64,000 bases of DNA, taken from the NCBI GenBank assembly GCA_910585815.1, contig CAJUFJ010000011.1, positions 5,224 through 69,223 of the forward strand. The letters are read 5' to 3'. Below the pieces are notes generated by a model. It saw nothing but the letters and a program-made list of their open reading frames with translations. It was not told where the DNA came from and did no database searches. Shown one piece after another: positions 31,460 through 40,906 of this stretch (the first letter of the stretch is position 1; each line of letters begins with the position of its first letter). This DNA comes from an uncultured Oscillospiraceae bacterium. Its GTDB lineage: Bacteria > Bacillota > Clostridia > Oscillospirales > Oscillospiraceae. A program made the translations under genes and the position numbers.

Positions 31460-33913
31460 TCAGTCTGCTGTGATGATGCGCACCTGCTGGCCTGTGGGGT
31501 CAACATAGATGGAGAAGGTATCGGAGTAAGTGCGGATGGAGGCCAGGCGGCCGGCGCCGGTTTCGTTTACGCCGCCACGCAGCCAGTTGTCCTTGGACAC
31601 CTTGTTGCCGGTGCGGTTGTAGTAGCACTCCACATCGTCGGCGATGCGGTAGGTCTTACCGTTGACGTTCACATAGGGGACGCCCTGGCTCTCGAAGAAG
31701 TCGCCGGACTTCACGCTGTGGATCTCGGTGAGCTGGACCACGGAGCGGATGGTGTACCTGCCCTTGTCGCTCTCTCCGCCTGCCATGGGGGTTCCAAGGA
31801 CTACACCCACCATGTCGCCGCTGCGGCCCTTATAGGTGGTGGCGAGGGTAAATTTGATTTCCTGGCTGCCGCTGCGCAGATTCCAGGTGTACTTTGTCTG
31901 TTCGGGAGTTGGGGGGGTGCCTTCATGGTAACCATCTTCATCTTTCCATGGCTCTGTCCCTTCAGTTGCTTCCTGAGTAACCTCATATCCCCCCACCATC
32001 ATGCCGTAGATGTAGGCGGTGCCGGTGACGTCGTTGAGGATGATGTAGTCCACGTACCCGGCGCTGTTGGTGTGGTAGCCCGTCACCTTCTCTGCGGAGA
32101 CAGTGGCCATCTCCAGGCTGCCCCGGTCCACGGGGCGCATGACTCCGCCCTTCACCTGCTCGTAGATGCGCACGCCGGAGGAGACGGTGAGGGTACCCAG
32201 CTTCATGCCGGCCACGTTGAAGTCGCCGGGGGCCCGGTTGGTGGGCAGCTTGCTGACCGAGTAGGCCGACCGGCCGGCGGAGACAATCACCGGCTCCCCG
32301 TCAGCCACGCTGGAGGAGTTGGCCACGCTGCCGCCCAGCTTCTTGGTGCTGCCGTCGGGCAGGAAGATAGACACGCTCTTTCCTTCCACAAAGCCCACGG
32401 CGGTGGAGCGGGTCTGGGCGGAGGGCTTCACGATGCCGGCCACCTTGCAGTCGGCGGTGAGGAGGAGGGAGACGCTTTCGCCGGGCTTGGTGTCGCCGAT
32501 GGTATCCCAGGCGCTCTCCAGTACAGTGAGCTCCTCGCCGTCCTCCATCATCTTGAGCTTCTCAGGGGCCTTGGGGTTGGGGGTGGGGTCGGTGTAGACG
32601 GCGGTCATCCGCAGGTCAGACACCACCAGGGTGTTGCTGATGGCGTCGTATGTGACCACGTCGTAGGGCTTGATCTGAGACAGGGTGATGGGCTGCCGGT
32701 CCTTGATAATGTTGAAGTTGGTCACGCCGCCGGTGAGCCGGTGGAAGGTGGCGGCGGTGGCGTTGCCCTGGACCACCACGGCGTCGGTGCTGGCGGTGGT
32801 GGAGCCGCTGGTGGAGTAGATGGCCACAATCTTGCCCTTTTCCGCGTACATGGTGATCTGAGCGCCCGAGAGGAGGGTGGTGTAGGCCTCGCTGTAGTTT
32901 TTGCCCTCCCCCTCACCCGAGGCGTAGACCAGGGCGGAACCGGAGATAGTGTACTGCTGGCCGCTGCCCGCCTTCACATAGCCGGGTTGGGCGTCGCCGT
33001 TGAGGACGATGGTGGTGGCGGTGCTCTTGTCAGGGACAAAGGCCACGATCTCATGGTTGGCGTCCAGCACCAGGTTGCCCCGCCGGCCCTGGAGGGCGGT
33101 CACGTTGGCATCGCCGTGGGCGGGGAGGTAGGACTCGGCGTTTTTATTGCTGGTGGTGCGGATTGCGCCCGAAGCGCTGCCGTCGTCTGCCTCCACGTTG
33201 ACGGCCAGGATGATGGTCTTGTCCTCCGAGGCATCGCCAATAGTGGTGTAGTAGACCTTGCCGTCCTGCTTCTTGCAGGACAGGGCGTTGACAAAGAGCT
33301 GGGCGGCCTGGGCCCGGGTGATGGGGGCGGAGGCCCCCGCGTCCAGCCCGTCAAGCAGGCCCACCGAGCCGGCCAGGTCCATGTAGCCCTGGGGCCACAC
33401 CGCCCCGGCCTCCTTGCTGGTGTAGCCCAGGGCCCGCAACAGGATGGTAACCGCCTCGGCCAGGCTGATGTTGTTGTCGGGCTGGAAGGTGCCGTCCCCC
33501 ACGCCGGAGATCAGAGGGACGCCCTTGCTGTCCTCCCCGCCCCCCTCCTTGACAAAGAGGGAGGGGTCAGAGGCGGCCAGATTGATGTAGCTGCGGGCCC
33601 AGTGGCCGCTTTTCACGTCGGAGAAGATGGTACGGGTGGCGTACCGGGGGGCCTCCTCACCCTTCTGGAGGAAGTTGACCGCCATGGTGCAGAACTGGGC
33701 CCGGGTCAGGGTGCCGCCGGGGTTGAACATGTTGCCGCCGGTGCCGCTGACCACCCCCATCAGCCGCAGGATATCGGCGTTGACGGCGGTGTTGGGGTCG
33801 GTGACGTCAATGAAGGACCCCGGCGCCGCCGACGCCGGCAGCACCACCAGGGACAGGGCCAGGGCTCCGGTGAGGAGGGCTGACAAAATACGTTTTACTC
33901 TCAATCTACTCAC
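31460..33913 (-). CDS. S-layer homology (SLH) domain surface protein
   Basis: 817 residues. Signal peptide (ILSALLTGALALSLVVLPASA), then three SLH repeats in residues 30-215 (FIDVTDPNTAVNADILRLMG; IFSDVKSGHWARSYINLAA; YMDLAGSVGLLDGLDAG with ITRAQAAQLFVNAL). The remaining 600 residues are Ser/Thr/Gly-rich beta-type sequence without a recognised enzyme domain. N-terminal SLH repeats with a long outer region are typical of S-layer or surface-array proteins that bind pyruvylated wall polymer. Confidence 0.85.
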   Translation of the reverse strand: MSRLRVKRILSALLTGALALSLVVLPASAAPGSFIDVTDPNTAVNADILRLMGVVSGTGGNMFNPGGTLTRAQFCTMAVNFLQKGEEAPRYATRTIFSDVKSGHWARSYINLAASDPSLFVKEGGGEDSKGVPLISGVGDGTFQPDNNISLAEAVTILLRALGYTSKEAGAVWPQGYMDLAGSVGLLDGLDAGASAPITRAQAAQLFVNALSCKKQDGKVYYTTIGDASEDKTIILAVNVEADDGSASGAIRTTSNKNAESYLPAHGDANVTALQGRRGNLVLDANHEIVAFVPDKSTATTIVLNGDAQPGYVKAGSGQQYTISGSALVYASGEGEGKNYSEAYTTLLSGAQITMYAEKGKIVAIYSTSGSTTASTDAVVVQGNATAATFHRLTGGVTNFNIIKDRQPITLSQIKPYDVVTYDAISNTLVVSDLRMTAVYTDPTPNPKAPEKLKMMEDGEELTVLESAWDTIGDTKPGESVSLLLTADCKVAGIVKPSAQTRSTAVGFVEGKSVSIFLPDGSTKKLGGSVANSSSVADGEPVIVSAGRSAYSVSKLPTNRAPGDFNVAGMKLGTLTVSSGVRIYEQVKGGVMRPVDRGSLEMATVSAEKVTGYHTNSAGYVDYIILNDVTGTAYIYGMMVGGYEVTQEATEGTEPWKDEDGYHEGTPPTPEQTKYTWNLRSGSQEIKFTLATTYKGRSGDMVGVVLGTPMAGGESDKGRYTIRSVVQLTEIHSVKSGDFFESQGVPYVNVNGKTYRIADDVECYYNRTGNKVSKDNWLRGGVNETGAGRLASIRTYSDTFSIYVDPTGQQVRIITAD

Positions 33914-33942
33914 ATCTCCTGTCTGGTTTCAAACTATCTGCG

Positions 33943-34026
33943 TATGTAGGGCAAGGGCTCTGCCCTTGCCTGAATCAGGATTCTGCCTGTGGTCGGGAAG
34001 GCAAGGGCAAAGCCCTTGCCCTACAC
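33943..34026. repeat. Interspersed repeat, inverted pair S3
   Basis: TGTAGGGCAAGGGCTCTGCCC and its inverted partner GGGCAAAGCCCTTGCCCTACA flank about 35 bp. They share the CCCTTGCCCTACA core with copies at 20835 and 24404. The pair occupies the gap before the ABC permease stop codon. Confidence 0.7.
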
Positions 34027-34047
34027 AATGGTAACGCTTTGCAAACC

Positions 34048-35319
34048 TCAGTCCGCTCTCAGCGCCACCACCGGCTGCAGCCCGGAGGCCTTGATGGCGG
34101 GGTACATGCCGAAGATGATGCCCAGCACCACCGAGAAGGCGAAGGCGCCAAAGGCGATAAAGGGCTCGGGCATGAGGATAATCCCCTCAAACACGTCGCT
34201 CATCAGCTTGCCGGCGATCATGGTGCCCACATAGCCGATACCGATGCCGATCAGCCCGCCGATGGAGCAGATCACCGCCGCCTCGATGAGGAACTGGGTG
34301 ATGATGCTGGACCGCTCCGCGCCGATGGCCTTGCGGATGCCGATTTCCCGGGTGCGCTCGGTAACGGTAACCAGCATGATGTTCATAATGCCGATGCCGC
34401 CCACCAGCAGGGAGATGCCCGCGATGGCCCCCATCACCAGGGACTGCATCAGGTTGGCCTTCTGCTGGTTCTCCGCCGCGCTGTTGTCGCTGCCCAGGTC
34501 GTAGTTGCCGTTCATTCGGTTGCCGTCGGCGTCCTTGGGGAACATGCCGTTGAGATAGGCGGTGAGCAGGGTCATGGCCTTAACCGTGGACTGAGCGTCC
34601 CGGGCCTTGATAACATACTGGTTCATGTCGTAGTTGTTGTTCATGGTGCGGTTAAAGGTGTGGGGAATGACAATCGTGTTGTCCATCTCCGGCCGCCAGT
34701 CCACGTCCATCTTTTCATACCACCCCACCACCAGGAAGGGGTCGCCGTTGAGGGTGATGGTCTCCCCCACCGGGTCGGTAAAGCCGAAGATCTGTTCCTT
34801 GGCTCCCGCCCCCAGCACGCACACCGGGATCTCCTCCTCCACCTCCAGGAAAGACATCTCCCGGCCGTTGGCCAGCTTGTAGTTGTTGCACACCCCGTAC
34901 TGCTCCGAGCCCAGGTAGATGTGGAGCATGGTGGACCAGGGGTCCACCCCCGGGACGTCCCAGTTGATGTTGTCCCAGTCGTTGGTCTTGATGGTCTTGG
35001 ACTCGTACTGCACGGTTACGGAGTTGTTAATCTCCGCGTTGGGGGTGATGCCGCTGATGTACTGGTTGAGAGACAGGCAGTAGTCCATCACCCTCTGTAT
35101 GCTCTCGCCGCCGTCCCAGGCGTAGAGGTAGAGGTTAATCTTGTTCTCGCCCATCTTTTCAAAGTATTCCAGGTTCTTTTTGGCCTGGCCCTGCATCACC
35201 GACACCATAATCACCACCGACGCCACGCCGATGATAATGCCCAGCATGGTGAGGAAGGACCGGGTCTTTTTCAGGGCGATGGATTTGAAGGCCATTTTAA
35301 AGGCCTGCCACAGGTTCAT
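34048..35319 (-). CDS. MacB-type ABC transporter permease
   Basis: 423 residues. One N-terminal membrane segment (TRSFLTMLGIIIGVASVVIMVSV), a large MacB_PCD outer domain (about 45-285) and three C-terminal membrane segments (FtsX domain: ISLLVGGIGIMNIMLVTVTERTREIGIRKAIGA). The start overlaps the end of the ATPase gene. With the ATPase and the HlyD-like protein it forms a MacAB-like tripartite exporter adapted to a Gram-positive envelope. Substrate unknown, possibly an antimicrobial or peptide. Confidence 0.88.
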   Translation of the reverse strand: MNLWQAFKMAFKSIALKKTRSFLTMLGIIIGVASVVIMVSVMQGQAKKNLEYFEKMGENKINLYLYAWDGGESIQRVMDYCLSLNQYISGITPNAEINNSVTVQYESKTIKTNDWDNINWDVPGVDPWSTMLHIYLGSEQYGVCNNYKLANGREMSFLEVEEEIPVCVLGAGAKEQIFGFTDPVGETITLNGDPFLVVGWYEKMDVDWRPEMDNTIVIPHTFNRTMNNNYDMNQYVIKARDAQSTVKAMTLLTAYLNGMFPKDADGNRMNGNYDLGSDNSAAENQQKANLMQSLVMGAIAGISLLVGGIGIMNIMLVTVTERTREIGIRKAIGAERSSIITQFLIEAAVICSIGGLIGIGIGYVGTMIAGKLMSDVFEGIILMPEPFIAFGAFAFSVVLGIIFGMYPAIKASGLQPVVALRAD

Positions 35320-36011
35320 TCCCAGTCCACCTCCTGCTGTTTGTCCGAAATGATCTTGCCGTCAGACAGCCGCACCACCCGCCGGGCGGTGGCGGCGATG
35401 CCGTCGTCATGGGTAATGAGGAGGATGGTGGTCCCCCCGCGGTACAAATCCCGCAGAATCTCCAGCACATGCTTGCCCGTTTTGGAGTCCAGGGCGCCGG
35501 TGGGCTCGTCGGCCATAATGATGGGGGGCGCGGTGGCGATGGCCCGGGCGATGGCCACCCGCTGCTGCTGGCCGCCTGACATCTCCGAGGGCCGGTGGTG
35601 GGCCCGGTCGTCCATGCCCACCTTGGCCAGGGCCTCCATGGCCATGTCCTCCCGGTCGAACAGCGACACCCCCCGGTAGATCAGGGGCAGGGTCACGTTC
35701 TCCAGGGCGTCCAGCTCCTGAATCAGGTTGTAGCCCTGAAAGATGAAGCCGATTTCCCGGTTGCGGATGCGGGCCAGCTGCTTGTCGGAGAGGGAGCCAA
35801 TATCGGTGCCGTCCAGGTGGTACTCCCCATAGGTGGGGATATCCAGACAGCCCAGCACGTTCATCATGGTGGACTTGCCGGAGCCCGACTGGCCCACGAT
35901 GGCCACGAACTCCCCCTTGTCGATCTGGAGGGAGACGCCGTCCAGCGCCCGCACCTCGCTCTCCTTGCCCTCGTTGTATATCTTATAGAGGTTTTGAATG
36001 TCAATCAGCAT
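35316..36011 (-). CDS. MacB/LolD-type ABC transporter ATP-binding protein
   Basis: 231 residues: Walker A GQSGSGKSTMMNVLG, Q-loop FIFQGYNLI, signature MSGGQQQRVAIARAI, Walker B IIMADEPTGALD, H-loop ITHDDGIA. The MNVLGCLD and PTGALDSKTG elements are typical of the MacB/LolD group. Middle gene of the exporter operon. Confidence 0.93.
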   Translation of the reverse strand: MLIDIQNLYKIYNEGKESEVRALDGVSLQIDKGEFVAIVGQSGSGKSTMMNVLGCLDIPTYGEYHLDGTDIGSLSDKQLARIRNREIGFIFQGYNLIQELDALENVTLPLIYRGVSLFDREDMAMEALAKVGMDDRAHHRPSEMSGGQQQRVAIARAIATAPPIIMADEPTGALDSKTGKHVLEILRDLYRGGTTILLITHDDGIAATARRVVRLSDGKIISDKQQEVDWE

Positions 36012-36023
36012 GGAATTACCTCA

Positions 36024-37748
36024 TCAGCCCCAACCGCTGCTGTAGTCGGTTACTGTGTAATTGATGAACACCATGTCCCCAGCCTCCACGCCGGAGACGA
36101 TCTCCACATTCTGGGTGTCGGCGATGCCGGTCTCAACCACCACGGGGTAGTAGCCCTCCTCCTGGGTGGGATAGTCCCGGGCCTGGCCCGGCTGCAGCTC
36201 GGGGTACATCAGCTCGGGCAGCTCCTCGGGGGCCTCGTCCCGCTGGACAAAGACCACCTTGCAGCGGTTGCCCTCCTGGTCGGAGAAATACTTCACGCAG
36301 GAGGTGGGCACCAGCACACACTCGGCCGACTCGCTGGTGACAAAGGAATATTGCAGGGTCATGCCCTCCATCAGCGCGCCGCTGAAGTTGTCCACCGTCA
36401 GGGTGACGGGATAGTTGGTACCGCCGCCGGAGCCTCCGCCCATCATGCCGTCGCCCCCCTGTCCCCCGGACATGTCGATGGAGGTAACCAGACCCTGGAA
36501 GACGTTGTCGCTCCAGTCCTTCAGTTCCACGTAGCTACCCGGCTTGATAAAGGAGATGTTCTGGTCGTTCACGTTGATGGTGACCAGCATGGTCACGTTA
36601 TTGGAGATCATAATCACCGTGTCGCCGCTCTTGACCTCCTGGCCCTCCACCAGGTTGCAGGAGGTGACGGTGCCGTCGATGGGGGCCACGGCGTTGAAGT
36701 CGGCCATGGCTTTCATGGCCTCGTCCAGCTTGACCTGCTGGGCCTGAATCTTCTCGTCAATGGTGGACGACCCTAAGTACAGCAGCTCCTCCCCTGCGGA
36801 GACATTGGCGTAGTTGAGCAGGTTGCCCTGGCCCGCCACCGGGCCGGCGGCCTTGGTGATAATGTCACGGGTCTCGTAGAACTGGGTCCGGCCGTTCTCG
36901 TAGGGGTAAATCTCCGAGCCGTCGGAGGCGGTGAGGACGGCGGAGGCGTCCATGCCGGCGGTGAGGGTGCCCGGGTTGTCAAAGACGATTTCCGCCTCGA
37001 AGTGGACCGCCCCCTCGGGGGAGATAAAGCTGACCCGGTTGACCTTCTCCACCCGGCCGGTGAAGGTCTTCATCACCGCGGGGATGGACACATCCACGCT
37101 CTGGCCCGCCCAGATTTCCCCCTCGTAGGCGTAGCTGAAGTAGAGGGAGAGCTTCAGCTTCTTGTCGTTGACCAGCGTGGCCACCTTGGTGCCCTCGCCC
37201 ACCTGCTGGTCAATCTGGAACTCCTCCACATCAATCAGCTTGCCGGCAAAGGGGGCCCGGACGGTGAGGTTGTTGGCCTCCTCCAGCAGTTTATCCATCT
37301 CCTCCTGGGCCTTGGAGAGCTCGGTCTCCGCCGCCTCACTGTAGATGGTGTACAGCGGGTCGCCGGCCATAACGGTCTGCCCGCCGGCCACGAAGACCTC
37401 CTGCACCACGCCGCTCTGGGTCAGGGTGATGGCGGCCGACTCCTTGGCCCGGGCGCTGCCCCGGCCGGACACCTTGCTCTGGATGGTGCCGATCTCGGCG
37501 GGCTGGGAATAGATCTCCCCCAGCTCCGAGTCGTCGTCGGTGAGGAAGCGGTACAGGGCGAAGCCTCCGCCTCCGAAAATCGCGGCGGCCACTCCCAGGG
37601 CGATAAGCCGCTTGACAATCTTCTGCCGGCCCTTCCCCGCCGGCTTTTTGGACTTGGGGGGCGGGACCGGCGTCACCGGCCCGCTCACTGCGGACTCCAC
37701 CGCCTCCTGCGCGGGGGCGGCGGTTTGAATCTCTTTCACATCTGGCAT
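36024..37748 (-). CDS. HlyD/MacA-type efflux adaptor protein
   Basis: 574 residues from ATG at 37748 (AGGAGGAAAG upstream; the longer frame crosses the promoter). Cytosolic Pro-rich N-terminus, one membrane anchor (LIALGVAAAIFGGGGFALYRFL), lipoyl/barrel-sandwich halves (GVVQEVFVAGGQTVMAGDPLY and APIDGTVTSCNLVEGQEVKSG), helical hairpins, and beta-barrel domains towards the C-terminus with a Gly/Met-rich loop. Links the MacB permease to the outside. A strong promoter with tandem boxes precedes it. Confidence 0.88.
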   Translation of the reverse strand: MPDVKEIQTAAPAQEAVESAVSGPVTPVPPPKSKKPAGKGRQKIVKRLIALGVAAAIFGGGGFALYRFLTDDDSELGEIYSQPAEIGTIQSKVSGRGSARAKESAAITLTQSGVVQEVFVAGGQTVMAGDPLYTIYSEAAETELSKAQEEMDKLLEEANNLTVRAPFAGKLIDVEEFQIDQQVGEGTKVATLVNDKKLKLSLYFSYAYEGEIWAGQSVDVSIPAVMKTFTGRVEKVNRVSFISPEGAVHFEAEIVFDNPGTLTAGMDASAVLTASDGSEIYPYENGRTQFYETRDIITKAAGPVAGQGNLLNYANVSAGEELLYLGSSTIDEKIQAQQVKLDEAMKAMADFNAVAPIDGTVTSCNLVEGQEVKSGDTVIMISNNVTMLVTINVNDQNISFIKPGSYVELKDWSDNVFQGLVTSIDMSGGQGGDGMMGGGSGGGTNYPVTLTVDNFSGALMEGMTLQYSFVTSESAECVLVPTSCVKYFSDQEGNRCKVVFVQRDEAPEELPELMYPELQPGQARDYPTQEEGYYPVVVETGIADTQNVEIVSGVEAGDMVFINYTVTDYSSGWG

Positions 37749-37821
37749 AGCGGCTTTCCTCCTGTTCAAACGGTCTGCCTGCCCAAAAGGCGGACAGGCC
37801 CAGCTTGTACATGCTCCCCCC

Positions 37822-37850
37822 ATTATATGCCCGTTGCCCGGGGGTATCAA
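37822..37850 (-). promoter_or_regulatory. Promoter of the MacAB-like operon
   Basis: Minus strand TTGATA (37845-37850), 17-nt spacer, TATAAT (37822-37827). Confidence 0.8.
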
Positions 37851-37889
37851 TTACAAGTTGGTTACAATTTCGGTTAAGATTTCCTTAAG
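37851..37889 (-). promoter_or_regulatory. Tandem TGTAA/CTTAA direct repeats abutting the -35 box
   Basis: On the minus strand four half-sites (TGTAA with its last base at 37851, TGTAA at 37862, CTTAA at 37874, CTTAA at 37885) are spaced 11, 12 and 11 bp. This phasing is typical of OmpR-family response regulators. The remaining gap up to 38025 shows no gene. Confidence 0.5.
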
Positions 37890-38025
37890 GTGGGGCGTTT
37901 GGCGCAGTCCTTTCTCTATATAGACGCAGAAAACGGAAAAAAGTTCCCGATCCGGAGAAATTTTTATGAAAACCCGGGCGTGTCCCCCCGCAGCTTTTCC
38001 GTCCGCCCGCAAAAAAGGCAACGGG

Positions 38026-38068
38026 AAAAAGGCGCCCCCGGAGAGAAACTGCCTCTCCGGGGGCGCCT
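38026..38068 (-). terminator. Terminator of pcrA/uvrD
   Basis: Minus strand GGCGCCCCCGGAGA, loop, TCTCCGGGGGCGCC then TTTTTCCC; 14 perfect pairs. Confidence 0.85.
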
Positions 38069-38087
38069 GGCATGTGCGTTGGAATGC

Positions 38088-40628
38088 TTACGCCTTGGTC
38101 ATATGGGCCGATGCGGACTTGAGCATCAGCCGCTTGGTGCCCACGTTGTCAAAGGCGATTTCCACCAGGGCGTCGCCCCCCATGGCCTGGACGGAGAGCA
38201 CCATCCCCCGGCCGAAGGCCTTGTGGTCCACCATGTCCCCCTTGGCCAGCTGGAGGGAGGCGCTGGCTCCCCCCTTGTGGGGGAGCTCCCGGCGCAGCCG
38301 GGTGAGGGGGGCTTGCCGAACATCGCCCCCATCCGCCCCCTGCGGGGGCACCTTCCCCACAGAGGGGGAAGGCCTGTTTGCCCCATAGCTCTGCCGTCCT
38401 GCCCCATAGGCTGGCCGCTGGCCGCCGTATCCGCCGTAGCCCGAGGCCCGGCTGGGCATCCCGTCCCAGTCTCCTCCGCCCAGGTCGGACAGGAAGGTCT
38501 TTCCCGACCGCTCCAGGTGCTCCGGGGGTATCTCCTCCACAAACCGGGAGGGCCGGTTTGCGCTGGTGCGGCCAAAGAGCATCCGCTGGTTGGCGCAGGT
38601 GAGGTGGAGCTGCTCCCGGGCCCGGGTCATGGCCACGTAGCACAGCCGGCGCTCCTCCTCCATCTCCTCCGCCTCGCCGATGGCCCGGATGCCGGGGAAA
38701 ATGCCCTCCTCCGCCCCCACAACAAAGACCACCGGGAACTCCAGCCCCTTGGCGGCGTGCATGGTCATCATCACCACGCAGTCCTGGCTGGGGTCGTGGC
38801 TGTCGATGTCGGTGTACAGGGCGATCTCATCCAGAAAGTTGTGGAGGGCGTCCAGAAGGGACTCCTCCGAATCGGCCCGGTTCTCCAGATAGCTGTTGAT
38901 GGAGGTGAGCAGCTCCCGCACGTTCTCCAGCCGGGTGCGGGCCTCTACGGTGTTCTTGCTCTCCAGCATGACAGCGTAGCCGGTACGGGCCAGCAGCTCC
39001 TCATAGAATTCCGGGAGGGTGAGCCTGTTTTCCGCCAGCAGCTGGTAGAGCTCCTGAATCAGCCTGGTAAACTCCCCCAGCCGTTTGGCCGCCTTTTGCA
39101 GCTCGGGGTAGAGGGCGGCGTTGTCGATGACGGCGTAGAAGGAGGATTCGTCCCGCCGGGCCAGCTCCTGGGCGATCTCCACCGTCCGGGCCCCGATGCC
39201 CCGGGGGGGATTGTTGATGATCCGGGTGAGGCGCAGGTCGTCCTCCGGGTTGTCCAGCACGGCCAGATAGGCCAGCACGTCCTTCACTTCCGCCCGGTCG
39301 AAGAACCGGGTGCCCCCGATAATCCGGTAGGGGACGCCGTTTCGCTTAAACGCCTGCTCCATCTGGTTGGACTGGGCGTTCATCCGGTAGAGGATGGCGT
39401 GGTCCTTCCACCGCCTCCCCTGGCCGAAGTTCTCCAGAATCTTGTTGGCCACATACTGGGCCTCGTCGTTCTCGTTCATGGCGGTGTAGAGGTGGAGGGC
39501 CTCCCCCGGCCCGGCCCGGGTCCACAGCTCCTTGCCCTTCCGGCCCTGGTTGTTGCGGATAACGGCGTTGGCCGCGTCCAGAATGTGGCCGGTGGAGCGG
39601 TAATTTTCCTCCAGACGGATCACCCGGGCACCCTTGTACTGCTTCTCGAAGGACAGGATATTCTCAATGGTGGCCCCCCGGAAGCGGTAGATACTCTGGT
39701 CGTCGTCGCCCACCACACAGAAGTTCTCATACCCCCCCGCCAGGGTGGAGGCCAGCAGGTATTGCAGGTTGTTGGTGTCCTGGTACTCGTCAATGAGCAC
39801 GTAGCGGAACTTTTTCTGATAGTAGGCACGCACGTCGTCAAAGCCCTGCAAAAGCCGGACGGTGTGGAGGATAATGTCGTCAAAATCCAGGGCGTTGGCC
39901 TCCCATAGCCGGCGCTGATACTCCATATAGACGTTGGCAATCTTGGTCAGGTGGAAGTCCCCTGACGCCTTGCACTCGGCCAGGTAGTCGGGGGCCAGCT
40001 TCATGGCGTCCTTTGCCCGGGAAATGTACCCCAGCACCGACCGGGGGGCAAACTGCTTGTCGTCCATGTTCAGGTCCTTGAGGATGTCCTTGATGACCCG
40101 CAGGGAGTCGTCGGTGTCGTAGATGGTGAAGGAGGAGGAGAAGCCCAGCTTGTCGATGTCCCGGCGCAAAATTCGCACACAGGCGGAGTGGAAGGTACTG
40201 GCCCAGATGTCGTTGGCGGAGGGGCCCAGCAGGTTGGCCAGGCGGTCCTTCAGTTCCCCGGCGGCCTTGTTGGTAAAGGTGATGGCCAGAATGGTCCAGG
40301 GGGCGGCGGGGTCCATCCGGCACAGCCGTTCCTGGCGGAGCTTGTCCCCCTCGCCCGTCTCGGCGTACCGCTCCAGAAAGGCCAGGTCGTCCTCGGTGAC
40401 AAACTCCGGTACCTCCTCGCAGTCGGAGCCCCGGCCGTACTTCATCAGGTTGGCGATGCGGTGGATGAGCACGGTGGTCTTGCCGCTCCCCGCCCCCGCC
40501 AGCAGGAGCAGGGGCCCCTCGGTGGCCAGGGCGGCCTTGCGCTGCTCCGGGTTCAGCCGGGGAAACTCCCGGGCAATGGCCCCCCGGCGGGCCTTGCAGA
40601 ATTGAAGCTGCTTTTCGTGGTTTAACAT
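38088..40628 (-). CDS. pcrA: UvrD/PcrA-type superfamily 1 DNA helicase
   Basis: 846 residues from ATG at 40628 (AGGAGTGTACAT upstream). Walker A LAGAGSGKTTVLIHRIA, GFSSSFTIYDTDD, motif II VLIDEYQDTNNLQY, motif III VGDDDQSIYRFRGA, motif IV VIRLEENYRSTGHILDAA, motif VI YVAMTRAREQLHLT. The C-terminal linker is followed by a conserved small domain (GDMVDHKAFGRGMVLSVQAMGGDALVEIAF), as in PcrA. Unwinds DNA in repair and clears RNA polymerase. Odd: about residues 752-768 (RPSPSVGKVPPQGADGG) are encoded by a half-copy of the palindromic repeat. Confidence 0.93.
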   Translation of the reverse strand: MLNHEKQLQFCKARRGAIAREFPRLNPEQRKAALATEGPLLLLAGAGSGKTTVLIHRIANLMKYGRGSDCEEVPEFVTEDDLAFLERYAETGEGDKLRQERLCRMDPAAPWTILAITFTNKAAGELKDRLANLLGPSANDIWASTFHSACVRILRRDIDKLGFSSSFTIYDTDDSLRVIKDILKDLNMDDKQFAPRSVLGYISRAKDAMKLAPDYLAECKASGDFHLTKIANVYMEYQRRLWEANALDFDDIILHTVRLLQGFDDVRAYYQKKFRYVLIDEYQDTNNLQYLLASTLAGGYENFCVVGDDDQSIYRFRGATIENILSFEKQYKGARVIRLEENYRSTGHILDAANAVIRNNQGRKGKELWTRAGPGEALHLYTAMNENDEAQYVANKILENFGQGRRWKDHAILYRMNAQSNQMEQAFKRNGVPYRIIGGTRFFDRAEVKDVLAYLAVLDNPEDDLRLTRIINNPPRGIGARTVEIAQELARRDESSFYAVIDNAALYPELQKAAKRLGEFTRLIQELYQLLAENRLTLPEFYEELLARTGYAVMLESKNTVEARTRLENVRELLTSINSYLENRADSEESLLDALHNFLDEIALYTDIDSHDPSQDCVVMMTMHAAKGLEFPVVFVVGAEEGIFPGIRAIGEAEEMEEERRLCYVAMTRAREQLHLTCANQRMLFGRTSANRPSRFVEEIPPEHLERSGKTFLSDLGGGDWDGMPSRASGYGGYGGQRPAYGAGRQSYGANRPSPSVGKVPPQGADGGDVRQAPLTRLRRELPHKGGASASLQLAKGDMVDHKAFGRGMVLSVQAMGGDALVEIAFDNVGTKRLMLKSASAHMTKA
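38327..38373. repeat. Half-copy of the palindromic repeat inside pcrA (R6)
   Basis: CATCCGCCCCCTGCGGGGGC ACCTTCCCC...GGGGAAGG closely matches the right arm of R4 (31327-31377). It is in frame with pcrA, in the variable linker before the C-terminal domain. Confidence 0.75.
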
Positions 40629-40660
40629 ATGTACACTCCTGTTGTTCCCAAATGGTGGCA

Positions 40661-40708
40661 TGGGCGGCCTGTGGCCGCCCGCCGGTTTTTGCCGGGGCCG
40701 CCCCTACA
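40661..40708. repeat. GGGCGGCC palindromic repeat
   Basis: GGGCGGCCTGTGGCCGCCC followed by an inverted GCCGGTTTTTGCCGG element and GGCCGCCCCTACA. Same unit as at 562 and 1796. The remainder of the 278-bp gap up to 40906 holds TGTAAC boxes and a probable promoter. Confidence 0.65.
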
Positions 40709-40808
40709 TTGTAATCCAAATAACTGCCCCGGTCAACCAAATAAAAACAGGCATGTCCCCTTTTCCCGCCGCATAGACTGGGGGTGGACAGGCAAGCTGT
40801 AGCCAATC

Positions 40809-40875
40809 TGTAACCATTTTCACATCAACTTGTAACAGCTTCGATAAGAAGGTAACAGAACATCCGTGCTAAGAT
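40809..40875 (+). promoter_or_regulatory. TGTAAC boxes and probable promoter of a secreted-protein gene
   Basis: TGTAAC at 40809 and 40831 (22 bp apart, two turns), GGTAAC at 40851, and a TAAGAT -10 candidate at 40870-40875 with no good -35, suggesting activator dependence. Confidence 0.4.
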
Positions 40876-40906
40876 AGAGGTACAAACGGGAAAGGAGGTC
40901 TCCTCT

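Noticed and set aside
31718..33883. Long plus-strand frame opposite the SLH protein gene
   Set aside because: Compositionally biased antisense shadow; the minus-strand frame has a signal peptide and SLH repeats.
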